Numbered from the stretch's first letter, positions 16,880 through 25,108 are shown. The stretch is DNA of 64,000 nucleotides from Salibaculum sp035270045 (GCF_035270045.1 NZ_DATFIP010000002.1:50966-114965); one strand, 5' to 3'. Notes: generated by a model not told the origin, from the letters alone. A program made the numbers and translations.

Positions 16880-18298
16880 CTATAGCTTGAGGTCTAGGCC
16901 GCCCCCGAGGAGAAGCGCCGGGCCCTGTGCGGGCGGTTCGTGCGCGTCGGGCATGGCCTGGCCCGGTGCCGCATGTCCTTGTGGGCCGCCGCGGTCCTGG
17001 TCGCGGTCACGCGAGGTCTCGCCCTCGAAGTGGAACCCGACATCCTCGTAGCCCATTGCCGCGAATTCACGGGCCAGGCTGTCAATATGCCGGCGTAGAA
17101 GGTCCGCGGTCTCGGGCCGTTCCGCGGTGATCGAGACCGTCAGAATCCCCTCGCCCCCCGAAAGCGAAAGGCGCACCCGGCCCAGTTCCTCGGGGTTGAG
17201 CCGCAGATCGGTCTGGCCTCCCTCGGAGGCAGAGACGCTGACCGCGATCTGCTGCGCGATCTGGGCCGGCGTGGCGCGGACGAAAGACGGCATGCCGGAT
17301 CCGGCAGGGGTTCCCGCGGCGGGGCGCTCGCCATTCGATCCCGCGGCAAGATCGCTACCGGGCAGGGCCCAGTCCGCGACAGGCGGGCGGACCATGTCTT
17401 CAGTCGGAAAAGGAATGGTCTGGACCGGCAGAGACGGTGGCGCAGACGGCGTGGCGGCAGACGCCGCGGTCTGGGCCTTGGCCTGCGCAGCACTTCCGAC
17501 CGGCCCCGGAAGCGTTGCGGTTGGCGGGGGCAGATCGCGAGACGCCGCGCCGCGCGGCTCGTACCGCGCCGGTGGCGCTTGCGCCGCCCAAGCGGGCTGT
17601 TCGGCGGGCACGGCCGGTTCAGCGCCTGCGGGCGCACTTTGCGCAGGCATCTCCTTTGTCGTGCCCCGTATCAATGAGCCGGTCCGGGGGTGGATTGGTT
17701 GGTGCGCCGTCACGGGCGCTTGGTCCGCGCCAGACGGGCGAGCAGGTTTAGCCGAAGCAGGCTCTGCTGGGTGGACGGCCGGTGTGTCGCCTGCCCCTGG
17801 GGACATGTTGATGGGGCCGGGCATCGCGCCAACCCCCACCGCGGACCGCTTCGACCCCTCCGGACCAGTGCGAAAGACCGCCCCGGCGCCGCCCGGGGCC
17901 GTGGCACCCTTCTCGGCGGGCGCAGCCGAGTTGAGATCCTGTTCAACGGACCGGTTGACAGGCACGCTCGTCGCGTTTCCGGACGCCAAGGCAGCACGGT
18001 CATCCATAGGTTTGAGCGTTGCGCTAACTTCAGCCCGGATCTCCTCGGTCAATACGGCTTCCCCGACCGGGCCCTCCGTGTCGGCAACGCCGGTCGCATG
18101 GAGCTGGTCGGGGACAGACGGTGGAGCGATAGCTTCCTTGCCATCGCGCCCCGACGGCTGCCGAAACAGCACCTCGGCAAAGCCGTGCAGGATGCTTCCC
18201 TCCCGGGCGGGGCCGTCCTGCGCGGCCCGCGTCTTCGTGATGGCCGGGCCCGGAACCGGCGCGCCTTGCGACGTCAACGGGACTTGCGTGGGAATCAT
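16880..18298 (-). CDS. fliK: Flagellar hook-length control protein FliK
   Basis: A 472-residue exported molecular ruler that also switches FlhB from hook to filament export. The long central part is low-complexity and rich in Pro and Ala, as expected. The C-terminal FliK domain is recognisable: TDLRLNPEELGRVRLSLS, then LTVSITAERPETADLLRRH and a tail ending GGLDLKL. I chose the ATG at 18296-18298 (MIPTQVPLTS) because CGGAG lies upstream at a good distance; the reading frame extends 18 codons further. It leads the fliK-flgD operon and has a CtrA-like box 47 bases upstream, in the gap shared with the divergent rod-binding gene. Confidence 0.87.
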   Translation of the reverse strand: MIPTQVPLTSQGAPVPGPAITKTRAAQDGPAREGSILHGFAEVLFRQPSGRDGKEAIAPPSVPDQLHATGVADTEGPVGEAVLTEEIRAEVSATLKPMDDRAALASGNATSVPVNRSVEQDLNSAAPAEKGATAPGGAGAVFRTGPEGSKRSAVGVGAMPGPINMSPGAGDTPAVHPAEPASAKPARPSGADQAPVTAHQPIHPRTGSLIRGTTKEMPAQSAPAGAEPAVPAEQPAWAAQAPPARYEPRGAASRDLPPPTATLPGPVGSAAQAKAQTAASAATPSAPPSLPVQTIPFPTEDMVRPPVADWALPGSDLAAGSNGERPAAGTPAGSGMPSFVRATPAQIAQQIAVSVSASEGGQTDLRLNPEELGRVRLSLSGGEGILTVSITAERPETADLLRRHIDSLAREFAAMGYEDVGFHFEGETSRDRDQDRGGPQGHAAPGQAMPDAHEPPAQGPALLLGGGLDLKL

Positions 18299-18344
18299 CA
18301 GGATCTCCGACTGCTGTTGCCCTACCGGAATACCCTCTGGATAC

Positions 18345-18359
18345 TTACCCAATCTTTAC
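18345..18359. promoter_or_regulatory. CtrA-like box between fliK and the flgJ-like gene
   Basis: TTAC-N7-TTAC, 6 of 8 positions of the palindromic CtrA consensus TTAA-N7-TTAA. It is almost midway between the divergent starts at 18298 (47 bases away) and 18410 (51 bases away). Weak alone; supported by similar boxes before other flagellar operons. Confidence 0.4.
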
Positions 18360-18409
18360 CGCCCCGGAGCAATAGTCCGACGACTTCGAACAATCCGAGG
18401 ACCGCCAGG

Positions 18410-18685
18410 ATGATGATTTCAGCACTGCCACCCGGCCTGCCCCACCCGCCGCAAGAGACCGAACGCCTGAAATCCGCAGCGGAGCAACTCGAAACCTCTT
18501 TTCTGGCGCAGATGCTGAAGTCCGCCGGCGTCGGTGAGATGCCGGAGGGATTCGGCGGTGGGATCGGCGAAGAACAGTTCGCCTCGTTCCTGCGCCGGGA
18601 ACAGGCCCGCGAAATGGCTCAGGTCGGCGGAATCGGGCTGGCTCAGAGCCTATTCGAAGCCATGAGGGAGCGCCATGATGTCTGA
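18410..18685 (+). CDS. flgJ: FlgJ-type rod-binding protein (no muramidase domain)
   Basis: A 91-residue protein that matches only the N-terminal rod-binding domain of FlgJ: LKSAAEQLETSFLAQMLKSAG, then EEQFASFLRREQAREMAQ and IGLAQSLFEAM. In enterobacteria this domain scaffolds rod assembly and a second domain cuts peptidoglycan; the second is absent here, as is common in alphaproteobacteria. A different wall-cutting enzyme would be needed. Starts are ATG at 18410 or the adjacent ATG at 18413. It overlaps the next gene by 11 bases. The upstream gap of 111 bases to fliK holds a CtrA-like box. Confidence 0.82.
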   Translation: MMISALPPGLPHPPQETERLKSAAEQLETSFLAQMLKSAGVGEMPEGFGGGIGEEQFASFLRREQAREMAQVGGIGLAQSLFEAMRERHDV

Positions 18686-19019
18686 CGTACTCACGCGGCT
18701 GAACGCGGTTCTCGAAACCGAGCGCCTGGCCCTGCGGCACGGTGACCTTGCCGCGCTCACCGATATTGCCCCCTTGAAAGAGACCCTTGCCAATGACCTG
18801 TCCAAGGATGCGGCGCTGCCGCGGGCGCAACTCGAAGAGATTCGTGCCCTGCTGGAGCGCAACCTCGGCCTTCTGACCTCGGCGCGCGAAGGGGTGCGCG
18901 ACGTTCAGGCGCGCCTGAACGAGCAGCTACGACTGCGTCAGGGCATGACGACCTACGACCGTAGCGGCCAGGAAAGCCGCATAGGGCCGGCCCGGCCGGA
19001 CACCGAACGGCGCTTTTGA
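18675..19019 (+). CDS. FlgN-like flagellar export chaperone candidate
   Basis: A 114-residue highly helical protein. LNAVLETERLALRHGDLAAL followed by IAPLKETLANDL is the pattern of FlgN-type chaperones (a short helix, then a three-helix bundle), which guard the hook-filament junction proteins FlgK and FlgL until export. The C-terminus is basic and polar (RQGMTTYDR). Position supports the call: directly after the rod-binding gene and before flagellin. Two in-frame ATGs (18675, 18678) follow GAGGGAGCG. Sequence similarity in this family is always low, so this remains a context-based assignment. Confidence 0.62.
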   Translation: MMSDVLTRLNAVLETERLALRHGDLAALTDIAPLKETLANDLSKDAALPRAQLEEIRALLERNLGLLTSAREGVRDVQARLNEQLRLRQGMTTYDRSGQESRIGPARPDTERRF

Positions 19020-19089
19020 GACCGGTCGCCAGGGCCGCCGGGATTAATCTAAAACTGTGATGATTTGCCCCGGAAATGCCCGGATCGCG

Positions 19090-19104
19090 TTAAACCACCG
19101 TTAG
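19090..19104. promoter_or_regulatory. CtrA-like box upstream of the flagellin gene
   Basis: TTAA-N7-TTAG, 7 of 8 positions of TTAA-N7-TTAA, located 157 bases before the fliC start. If a promoter lies here the message would have a leader of roughly 100 to 150 bases. Confidence 0.5.
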
Positions 19105-19202
19105 GCCCCGCCCGCACAAGGTTACCTTGCATCCGATCGGATGGCGCGCTGCCACCACAGGCATCCGCAATCGTCAGAATGGCGCCACGTCCGGCCCCAC
19201 CC

Positions 19203-19214
19203 GGGACCGGTCCC
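19203..19214. repeat. 12-base palindrome in the flagellin leader
   Basis: GGGACCGGTCCC reads the same on both strands and lies 47 bases before the fliC ATG. It could form a short hairpin in the leader RNA. In Caulobacter, FlbT acts on the flagellin leader; whether this structure matters here is unknown. Confidence 0.35.
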
Positions 19215-19260
19215 TGAAAACCCCGGCGCAAAACGCGCCTCCAATAACAGGACCAGACAC

Positions 19261-20592
19261 ATGTCCAGTATTCTGACGAACAACAGTGCAATGGTGGCCC
19301 TTCAGACACTCAAGGGCATCAACAGCGACCTCGCCAAGACCCAGTCCGAGATCTCGACCGGCAAATCGGTGGCCAGCGCCAAGGACAATGCCGCCATCTG
19401 GTCGGTCTCCAAGGTGATGGAGTCCGACGTGAAAGGTTTCAAGGCCATCTCCGAAAGCCTTTCACTCGGGGAATCGACAGTCGCCGTCGCCCGCCAGGGT
19501 GCCGAAACCGTCACCGACCTCCTGACCCAGGTAAAGGGCAAGATCGTCGCCGCCCAGGAAGAGAACGTCGACCGCTCCAAGATCCAGACCGATATCGACC
19601 AGCTGACCAAGCAGATCGGGTCGGTCGTTGATGCTGCGCAGTTCAACGGCCTGAACCTCCTCAACGGCAGCAGCACCGATCCGGTGAATGTCCTTTCGTC
19701 GCTTGATCGGGATTCCTCGGGCAATGTATCCCGCAACGAGATCGAGGTCGGCCGCCAGAACCTGTCGGTGACCACGCCCACCACGGCGCAAGACTTCGGC
19801 ACCACCGGCCTGGCTGACGCAGCGGCCGCCGAGGCGCTGATCGACAGCGCCAACTCGACCACGATCCATGACAACAGTGCGCCGATCGACGGCGGAACGT
19901 CGAATGCCTCTGTGGCCAACAACGCCAACGAGGTCATCACTATCGGCCAGGTCTCGGAGGGCGACAGCTTCCAGATCGACCTCGGCAATGTCCCGGTCAA
20001 CGTGGCCGGCGGCGGCACGGCAACGGGCGCGCGGACGTTCGAATACGTGGCCAGCGCGACAGACGGCACCGCCGACGTGGCGCAGAACCTTACGAACCAG
20101 ATCAGCTCGTTCTTCGAGGCGGCGACCGGATCGTCCCTCAACCTGTCCGCGACGGTGAGCGATAACCAGATCACCATCACCAACGGCGACAGTGGAACAT
20201 CGAACGGGAACCTGGAAATCGGTCTGCGCGCACAGACCGGCGGCACTCCGGGCTCCTCCGCAGCCAGCGGCGGGCTGGGGGCCTTGCAGAACCTGGACGT
20301 CACCAGCGATGCCGGCGCCACCGGCGCGCTGAACGCGATCGAAGGCCTCATCCAGAAATCCGTGGATGCGGCGGCGTCATTCGGTTCGGCCGAAGGCCGG
20401 ATATCGACCCAATCGGAATTCGTGAGCAAGCTGACGGATTCGCTCAATTCCGGCATCGGGTCACTGGTGGACGCCAACATGGAAGAGACCTCGGCCCGTC
20501 TGCAGGCATTGCAGGTGCAGCAGCAGCTCGGCACACAGTCGCTGTCCATCGCCAACCAGGCACCTCAGTCGATCCTGTCGCTGTTCCGCTGA
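19261..20592 (+). CDS. fliC: Flagellin
   Basis: A 443-residue filament subunit exported through the flagellar channel. The conserved N-terminal D0/D1 region (about 1-140) contains SILTNNSAMVALQTLKGIN, then SEISTGKSVASAKDNAA and the TLR5-like segment. The conserved C-terminal region (about 385-443) contains ANMEETSARLQALQVQQQL and ends with the typical Ser-Ile-Leu-Ser-Leu-Phe-Arg. The middle (about 150-370) is a variable, Thr/Ser/Asn-rich domain exposed on the filament and a candidate for glycosylation. The ATG at 19261 is chosen by N-terminal homology. It is the only flagellin seen and stands alone with a long leader, before flaF-flbT. Confidence 0.97.
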   Translation: MSSILTNNSAMVALQTLKGINSDLAKTQSEISTGKSVASAKDNAAIWSVSKVMESDVKGFKAISESLSLGESTVAVARQGAETVTDLLTQVKGKIVAAQEENVDRSKIQTDIDQLTKQIGSVVDAAQFNGLNLLNGSSTDPVNVLSSLDRDSSGNVSRNEIEVGRQNLSVTTPTTAQDFGTTGLADAAAAEALIDSANSTTIHDNSAPIDGGTSNASVANNANEVITIGQVSEGDSFQIDLGNVPVNVAGGGTATGARTFEYVASATDGTADVAQNLTNQISSFFEAATGSSLNLSATVSDNQITITNGDSGTSNGNLEIGLRAQTGGTPGSSAASGGLGALQNLDVTSDAGATGALNAIEGLIQKSVDAAASFGSAEGRISTQSEFVSKLTDSLNSGIGSLVDANMEETSARLQALQVQQQLGTQSLSIANQAPQSILSLFR

Positions 20593-20601
20593 CGCCATTG
20601 A

Positions 20602-20629
20602 GGGGCGCGTGTCCCGATGCGCGCGCCCC
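20602..20629 (+). terminator. Hairpin after flagellin (terminator or attenuator)
   Basis: GGGGCGCG (20602-20609) pairs with CGCGCCCC (20622-20629) around a 12-base loop, starting 9 bases after the fliC stop. Only TTCC follows, so it may reduce rather than end transcription into flaF, or stabilise the flagellin message. Confidence 0.5.
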
Positions 20630-20676
20630 TTCCATGCCGCCCTGGTCGCAACGACCCCGTCCCGAAAGGACACCAG

Positions 20677-21054
20677 ATGAACGCCATCGAATTGGCCCGC
20701 CAAGCCTATGACCCGGCACAAACCACGCTGCGCACTGGCCGGTCGGCCGAGGCCCAGCTCTTCGGACAGATCACCGCACGTATCCAGACCGCGATCGACA
20801 AGGGGCCCGGCGCCTTTGCGCAACTGGCCGAGGCACTGCATGACAACCGGCGGCTATGGGGGGTGCTCGCGGTTGATGTCGCGGATGACGACAACAGTCT
20901 TCCCGCAACGCTCCGTGCACAAATTCTCTATCTCGCCGAATTCACCTTCCTCCACAGTTCCAAGGTCCTCAAGGAAGGGGCGGATGCCGAGGCCCTGGTC
21001 GAAATCAACCGGGCCGTCATGCGTGGCCTGAACGCGACCGGAGCCGCGCAATGA
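20677..21054 (+). CDS. flaF: Flagellar biosynthesis regulator FlaF
   Basis: A 125-residue helical protein of the alphaproteobacterial FlaF family. Visible features are AIELARQAYDPAQTTLRTGRS, EALHDNRRLWGVLAVDVADD and ILYLAEFTFLHSSKVL. In Caulobacter FlaF is needed for flagellin synthesis and secretion and opposes FlbT. The ATG at 20677 has GAAAGGA upstream. Its end overlaps flbT by 4 bases (ATGA), so the two are coupled. The gene lies 85 bases after fliC, the same order as in other Rhodobacterales. Confidence 0.9.
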   Translation: MNAIELARQAYDPAQTTLRTGRSAEAQLFGQITARIQTAIDKGPGAFAQLAEALHDNRRLWGVLAVDVADDDNSLPATLRAQILYLAEFTFLHSSKVLKEGADAEALVEINRAVMRGLNATGAAQ

Positions 21055-21461
21055 GCGGTCTGGTCCTCAAGCTCGGACCCCGCGAGAGGGTGTTGGTCAA
21101 TGGCGCGGTGATCGAGAACGGCGAGCGACGCTCGCGCGTTTCGATCCTCACGCCCAATGCCAACATCCTGCGCCTGCGCGATGCCATCCGCCCCGAAGAG
21201 GCCACCACGCCCGTCCGCCGGGTCTGCTACATCGCCCAACTGGTCCTGTCGGGGGACGTGGATGCCGAGGAGGCGCGCCACCAGCTCCTGCGCGGGATAG
21301 AGCAGCTCAGCCATGCGCTGTGTGACCCGGACAGCCGCACCCAACTGACCGAGGCGACCGCGGCGCTGTCGGAAGGAGACTTCTACCGTGCACTCAAACG
21401 CCTGCGCAGCCTTTTGCCCCGGGAAGACAGGCTGCTTGCCACGGCCCAGGGCCTGTCATGA
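21051..21461 (+). CDS. flbT: Flagellin repressor FlbT
   Basis: A 136-residue RNA-related regulator that in Caulobacter binds the flagellin leader and destabilises the message until the hook is finished. The beta-rich N-terminus LKLGPRERVLVNGAVIENG is distinctive, followed by the helical RVCYIAQLVLSGDVDAEEAR and FYRALKRLRSLLPRE. Length is normal (about 135). It overlaps flaF by 4 bases and the following DUF1217 gene by 4 bases. With flaF it would tune expression of the single upstream flagellin. Confidence 0.92.
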   Translation: MSGLVLKLGPRERVLVNGAVIENGERRSRVSILTPNANILRLRDAIRPEEATTPVRRVCYIAQLVLSGDVDAEEARHQLLRGIEQLSHALCDPDSRTQLTEATAALSEGDFYRALKRLRSLLPREDRLLATAQGLS

Positions 21462-22264
21462 GCTTCCAGCCGGTTGTCCCGATCTCTGGTTATGCCGGCT
21501 GGAAATTCCTTGAACGGACGCTGGGCACCCAGCGGGCGGCCTTTACCGAAAACCGCCCCATCCAGACCGCGACCGAGAGTTTCCGCGACCGGATCGGCAG
21601 CATCACCACCGCAGAACAACTGGTCGGCGATCGCCAATTGCTTCAGGTCGCCCTGGGCGCCTTCGGCCTTGACGACGATCTGAACAACCGTTTCTTCGTG
21701 CGCAAGATCCTCGAGGGCGGCACACGGGACCAGGATGCCCTGGCCAACCGCCTGTCCGACAGCCGATACGCGAAACTTGCCGATGCCTTCGGCTTCGGCG
21801 AGATCGGCCAGCCGCGCACCCGGGCGCCCGGTTTTGCCGAAGAGATCATCGACCGCTACGAAGCGCGCCAGTTCGAGCGCGCGGTGGGCGAGAGCGACAA
21901 CAGCATGCGCTTGGCCCTGAACCTGGAGCCGGCCCTGCGCGACGTGGTCTCGGCCAACCGGACTGGCGATGCCCAATGGTTTGCCCTCATGGGTAACCCG
22001 CCGCTACGGAAGGTCTTCGAGACCGCGTTTGGCTTTGCCGCCAGTTTCGGCAGCATCGACATCGACCAGCAGTTGGACCAGTTCAAGGCACGCAGCGAGG
22101 CGATTCTTGGCACGGACAGTCTCGAGACGATCCTCTCAGAGGGCAGCCAGGACAAGCTGATCCAGCTGTTCATGGTCCGCAACGAGGCCCCGTCCACATT
22201 CAACCAAGGCGGCGCCTCGGTGGCGCTTACCCTGCTGCAACAGGCCCGGATGCCCCTGGCCTAG
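21458..22264 (+). CDS. DUF1217-type flagellar-associated protein
   Basis: A 268-residue protein of the DUF1217 type, found in alphaproteobacterial flagellar clusters; its function is not established. It opens with VVPISGYAGWKFLERTL and carries FRDRIGSITTAEQLVGDRQLL and ALGAFGLDDDLNNRFFVRKILE, then a pattern of repeated Leu/Ala helices. No signal peptide or membrane segment is seen. It overlaps flbT by 4 bases and would be co-translated with flaF-flbT. It converges on fliI with 32 bases between stops. The C-terminal third (QDKLIQLFMVRNEA, then ALTLLQQARMP) looks like a second conserved block. Confidence 0.8.
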   Translation: MSFQPVVPISGYAGWKFLERTLGTQRAAFTENRPIQTATESFRDRIGSITTAEQLVGDRQLLQVALGAFGLDDDLNNRFFVRKILEGGTRDQDALANRLSDSRYAKLADAFGFGEIGQPRTRAPGFAEEIIDRYEARQFERAVGESDNSMRLALNLEPALRDVVSANRTGDAQWFALMGNPPLRKVFETAFGFAASFGSIDIDQQLDQFKARSEAILGTDSLETILSEGSQDKLIQLFMVRNEAPSTFNQGGASVALTLLQQARMPLA

Positions 22265-22296
22265 GCCCGCAAGCAAGTCCCTGTGGCCACGCGGTC

Positions 22297-23658
22297 CTAG
22301 CTCCTGACACGGTGATCGCCGGCCGAGGTTGCATCACGCTTGCCCTCCGATTTGGGAGAGAGGGCGCGTTGCAGGGCACAGAATGCCGCCTTTGGCCCAT
22401 GGGGAGCGGCTTCGGTGCAGAAACTGTCAAGGGACGTGTGGCAGGCGATGGCCTCGTCCACCACCTTGTCGCTTCCGGGTACATAAAGGCCTGACTGAAT
22501 CATCAACTCCGACCGCGCGTAAACACCCAAGTGCCGCCGCGCCGCGGCGATCAGGCCGTTCTCGTGCGGGGTTGCGACATCCGGAAGTGACCGCGAGACG
22601 GAGCGCACCACATCGACCGCCGGAAAACGGCCACGTTCGGCGATGGCTCGGTCCAGCACGATATGACCATCCAGTACACCGCGGAGGATATCGGCGATCG
22701 GTTCCTCCATGTCAGAGCCGGCAACGAGCACGGAATAAACAGCGGTGATGTCCCCAGCCGCGCCGGTGCCTGGCCCCGCGCGTTCGCAAAGCGCAGCGAT
22801 CCACGCGCCGGTCGAGGCAGGATATCCTCGCAGGTTGGTCGCCTCGCCCGCGGCACTGGACACTTCACGATGCGCCTCGGCGAAACGGGTCACACTGTCG
22901 ACCAGCAAAAGCACATGCCGCCCGGCATCGCGAAAATGCTCGGCGACCGCGGTGGCCGCCGCCGCACAGCGCCGACGAGTATGAGCCGGCCGATCCGAGG
23001 TGGCGGCAACGATAACGCAACGCGCCATGCCATCGGGACCCAGCACGTTCTCGATGAATTCCCGCAGTTCGCGGCCCCTCTCCCCCACCAGACCGATGAC
23101 GATCACATCCGCCTCCACCCCCTGGGCGAGGTTGGCCAGCAGCGTGGACTTGCCCACGCCGGACCCGGCGAACAGCCCGACGCGCTGCCCACGGGCGAGC
23201 GGCAGGATCGTATCGAAGAGTGCCAGTCCTGTCCCGATTCGGGGGCCCAGCGCGCGTCGCTCGCCGGCGAGGGGCGCCTTGGCCAGAAGCGAGACAGGCA
23301 CGGCGCCCTGGCTAAGCCTGCGCCCATCCAACGGCTGACCGTCGGGATCGACGACCCGGCCGATCCAGCCATCGTGCGGCGCAAAGGCCGGTGCGGGCAT
23401 CAAGACTGCCCAGTCGCCCACCGACACGCCATCGGCCGGCCCGTCCAGCATCACGTGGGTTTCCGAACCATCCGCGCGGGTCACCATGCCGGTGTGACCG
23501 CCCCGAGCCAATCGGAGCCGGTCGCCCAGCGCGGCCCGGCCGGACAGGCCCCGCAAGACCGCCTGCGACCCGCTCACACCGATGACGCGCCCCACCGGAT
23601 AGGTATCAGTCGCACGCTCGATGGCGGACGCCATGTTCACGAATTCAGAGTTTTGCAT
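22297..23658 (-). CDS. fliI: Flagellum-specific ATP synthase FliI
   Basis: A 453-residue ATPase of the flagellar export apparatus, related to F1-beta. Walker A is GSGVGKST at 165-172; GLVGERGRELREF and LLLVDSVTRFAEAHREV (Walker B) follow. RGYPASTGAWIAALCERAG and the arginine region near 380 complete the nucleotide site. The ATG at 23658 gives MQNSEF; a second ATG eight codons later is possible. It reads opposite to flgB, sharing an 83-base gap that contains a CtrA-like box. It stands alone rather than in a fliHIJ group: FliH-like and FliJ-like genes are elsewhere in the cluster. Confidence 0.95.
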   Translation of the reverse strand: MQNSEFVNMASAIERATDTYPVGRVIGVSGSQAVLRGLSGRAALGDRLRLARGGHTGMVTRADGSETHVMLDGPADGVSVGDWAVLMPAPAFAPHDGWIGRVVDPDGQPLDGRRLSQGAVPVSLLAKAPLAGERRALGPRIGTGLALFDTILPLARGQRVGLFAGSGVGKSTLLANLAQGVEADVIVIGLVGERGRELREFIENVLGPDGMARCVIVAATSDRPAHTRRRCAAAATAVAEHFRDAGRHVLLLVDSVTRFAEAHREVSSAAGEATNLRGYPASTGAWIAALCERAGPGTGAAGDITAVYSVLVAGSDMEEPIADILRGVLDGHIVLDRAIAERGRFPAVDVVRSVSRSLPDVATPHENGLIAAARRHLGVYARSELMIQSGLYVPGSDKVVDEAIACHTSLDSFCTEAAPHGPKAAFCALQRALSPKSEGKRDATSAGDHRVRS

Positions 23659-23703
23659 CGGCCTTCACCCTCCGTCTGAAAACCAATCCTTAGGGAATCA
23701 CGC

Positions 23704-23718
23704 TTAAGCCTTCGTTGA
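23704..23718. promoter_or_regulatory. CtrA-like box between fliI and flgB
   Basis: TTAA-N7-TTGA, 7 of 8 positions of TTAA-N7-TTAA. It is 46 bases before the fliI start and 24 bases before the flgB start, in the divergent gap. Confidence 0.5.
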
Positions 23719-23741
23719 AGCCAATCGAGGGAGAAGCCCCG

Positions 23742-24128
23742 ATGTTCAATTCACTGGATGTACTCCAGACGGCCATGGACATGGCCCGACACGCCGGGGC
23801 ACGGCAGGCCGTCACCGCGGCTAACCTCGCCAATGCCGACACACCCGGCTACCGGGCGCGCAGCATTGCCCCGTTTTCCGAGGTTTACGACTCCGCACCC
23901 ACCGGAGGCCTTCACCGGACGCGCCCCGGCCACCTGTCGACCGGCCAAGGTTTCGGCAGCGCAGCGCGGCCCGAATTCACCGATGCCGATCCGGCACCGA
24001 ACGGCAATTCCGTCTCGATCGAGCAAGAGATGCTGAGCGCCGTCGAGATCGGGCGCGAACACAGCCGGGCTCTTACCATTTACCAGCATTCGCTGGAGGT
24101 GTTGCGCCTGTCCATCGGGCGGAGGTAA
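23742..24128 (+). CDS. flgB: Flagellar basal-body rod protein FlgB
   Basis: A 128-residue proximal rod subunit. The N-terminal rod motif is ANLANADTPGYRARS; the C-terminus LTIYQHSLEVLRLSIGRR is the shared helix of rod proteins. I chose the ATG at 23742 (MFNSLDVLQT); the in-frame start 9 codons earlier has no added homology and the ribosome-like GGGAGAAG precedes this one. It opens a long plus-strand operon flgB-flgC-fliE-fliQ-flgF-flgG-flgA-flgH-fliL, ending at 28317. Confidence 0.93.
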   Translation: MFNSLDVLQTAMDMARHAGARQAVTAANLANADTPGYRARSIAPFSEVYDSAPTGGLHRTRPGHLSTGQGFGSAARPEFTDADPAPNGNSVSIEQEMLSAVEIGREHSRALTIYQHSLEVLRLSIGRR

Positions 24129-24131
24129 GCG

Positions 24132-24524
24132 ATGACCGAGTTTTCCGACGCCATGTCGATCGCCGCGAGCGGAATGAAAGCCCAGGCCAGCCGCCTGCGC
24201 CACGTGTCAGAGAACATCGCCAATACCGACACGCCCGGCTATCGCCGCAAGATCGTCGCTTTCGAGGAGGTGATCGAATCGGGCCGCGCCACCGGGTTGG
24301 TAGAGACCGGCCGGGTCCGCCTCGACCGTGCAGATCTTGAACGGGTCCACGACCCCTCGCACCCGCTGGCCGACGAGACCGGCAGCTACGAGGGCTCGAA
24401 CGTGAACCTTCTGATCGAGATCGCGGACGCGCGCGAAGCCCAGCGCAGCTACGAGGCCAATCTCAAGCTATTCGACCAGGTGCGGCAGATGTCCTCATCG
24501 CTGACCGAAATCCTTCGCAAGTAA
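24132..24524 (+). CDS. flgC: Flagellar basal-body rod protein FlgC
   Basis: A 130-residue proximal rod subunit. SENIANTDTPGYRRKIVAFEE near the start is the rod-family motif in FlgC form, and VNLLIEIADAREAQRSYEANL with LFDQVRQMSSSLTEIL is the C-terminal helix. The ATG lies 3 bases after the flgB stop, preceded by GGAGGTAAG. It assembles on FliE and FlgB in the periplasmic rod. Full length. Confidence 0.94.
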   Translation: MTEFSDAMSIAASGMKAQASRLRHVSENIANTDTPGYRRKIVAFEEVIESGRATGLVETGRVRLDRADLERVHDPSHPLADETGSYEGSNVNLLIEIADAREAQRSYEANLKLFDQVRQMSSSLTEILRK

Positions 24525-24545
24525 CAACCAAGAGGAGACATCGAG

Positions 24546-24836
24546 GTGGAATTCACACCGATCCAGTTCGCCGCTCAGCAATACGCGGCCAACAAACCAG
24601 TCACGGCCCCCGGACCCGACCAGGACACCGGGGCGACCTTCGCCGACATGGCCTCGGAGTTCACCTCGACCCTGAAACACAGTGAATCCCAAGCCATGCA
24701 GGCCATGAACGGCGGCGCCGACCCGCATGCCCTGGTGCAAGCCCTGGCCCAGACGGAATTGGCCGTGCAGACCGCCGTCACCGTGCGCGACAAGGTGGTC
24801 GAGGCCTACCAGGAAATCCTCAGGATGCCTGTCTGA
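24546..24836 (+). CDS. fliE: Flagellar hook-basal body complex protein FliE
   Basis: A 96-residue protein that joins the MS ring to the rod and is the first exported subunit. The C-terminal segment QTELAVQTAVTVRDKVVEAYQEILRMPV is cited in part: LVQALAQTELAVQT and VVEAYQEILRMPV, a clear FliE signature. GTG is the likely start (24546-24548), with AAGAGGAG upstream. The TGA overlaps the fliQ ATG by one base. Length is close to the family (about 100). Confidence 0.9.
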   Translation: MEFTPIQFAAQQYAANKPVTAPGPDQDTGATFADMASEFTSTLKHSESQAMQAMNGGADPHALVQALAQTELAVQTAVTVRDKVVEAYQEILRMPV

Positions 24837-25105
24837 TGATGAGTGAGGCCCTGCTCTATGACACGCTCCGCCAGGGGCTGTGGGTCTCTGTCGTGATCTC
24901 GATTCCGATCCTCGGGGTTGCACTGGCCGCGGGGCTTGTCGTGGGCCTCTTCCAGGCACTGACCTCGATACAGGAAATGACACTCACCTTCGTGCCCAAG
25001 CTTCTGACGATCGTCGGCATATTCTGGGTCACGATGAACTTCATGACCGAAACGCTCGTGACCTTCTTCCAGGCCACGCTCATCCCGATCATTGCCGGAG
25101 GCTGA
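24836..25105 (+). CDS. fliQ: Flagellar export gate protein FliQ
   Basis: An 89-residue inner-membrane protein with two hydrophobic helices (about 15-42 and 50-75), part of the FliP-FliQ-FliR export gate. Recognised by LRQGLWVSVVISIPIL, GLVVGLFQALTSIQEMTLTF and KLLTIVGIFWVTMNFM. The start overlaps the fliE stop (ATGATG; either ATG is possible). FliP and FliR are elsewhere in the cluster, a split often seen in alphaproteobacteria. Confidence 0.93.
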   Translation: MMSEALLYDTLRQGLWVSVVISIPILGVALAAGLVVGLFQALTSIQEMTLTFVPKLLTIVGIFWVTMNFMTETLVTFFQATLIPIIAGG

Positions 25106-25108
25106 GCC

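Noticed and set aside
17127..18413. A 428-residue plus-strand frame opposite fliK
   Set aside because: Low-complexity antisense of the Pro/Ala-rich FliK centre.
19050..19076. Sigma-28-type promoter before fliC (TAAAACTG, 11 bases, CCCGGAAA)
   Set aside because: Only about 5 of 8 matches in each half; the CtrA-like box downstream is a better candidate.
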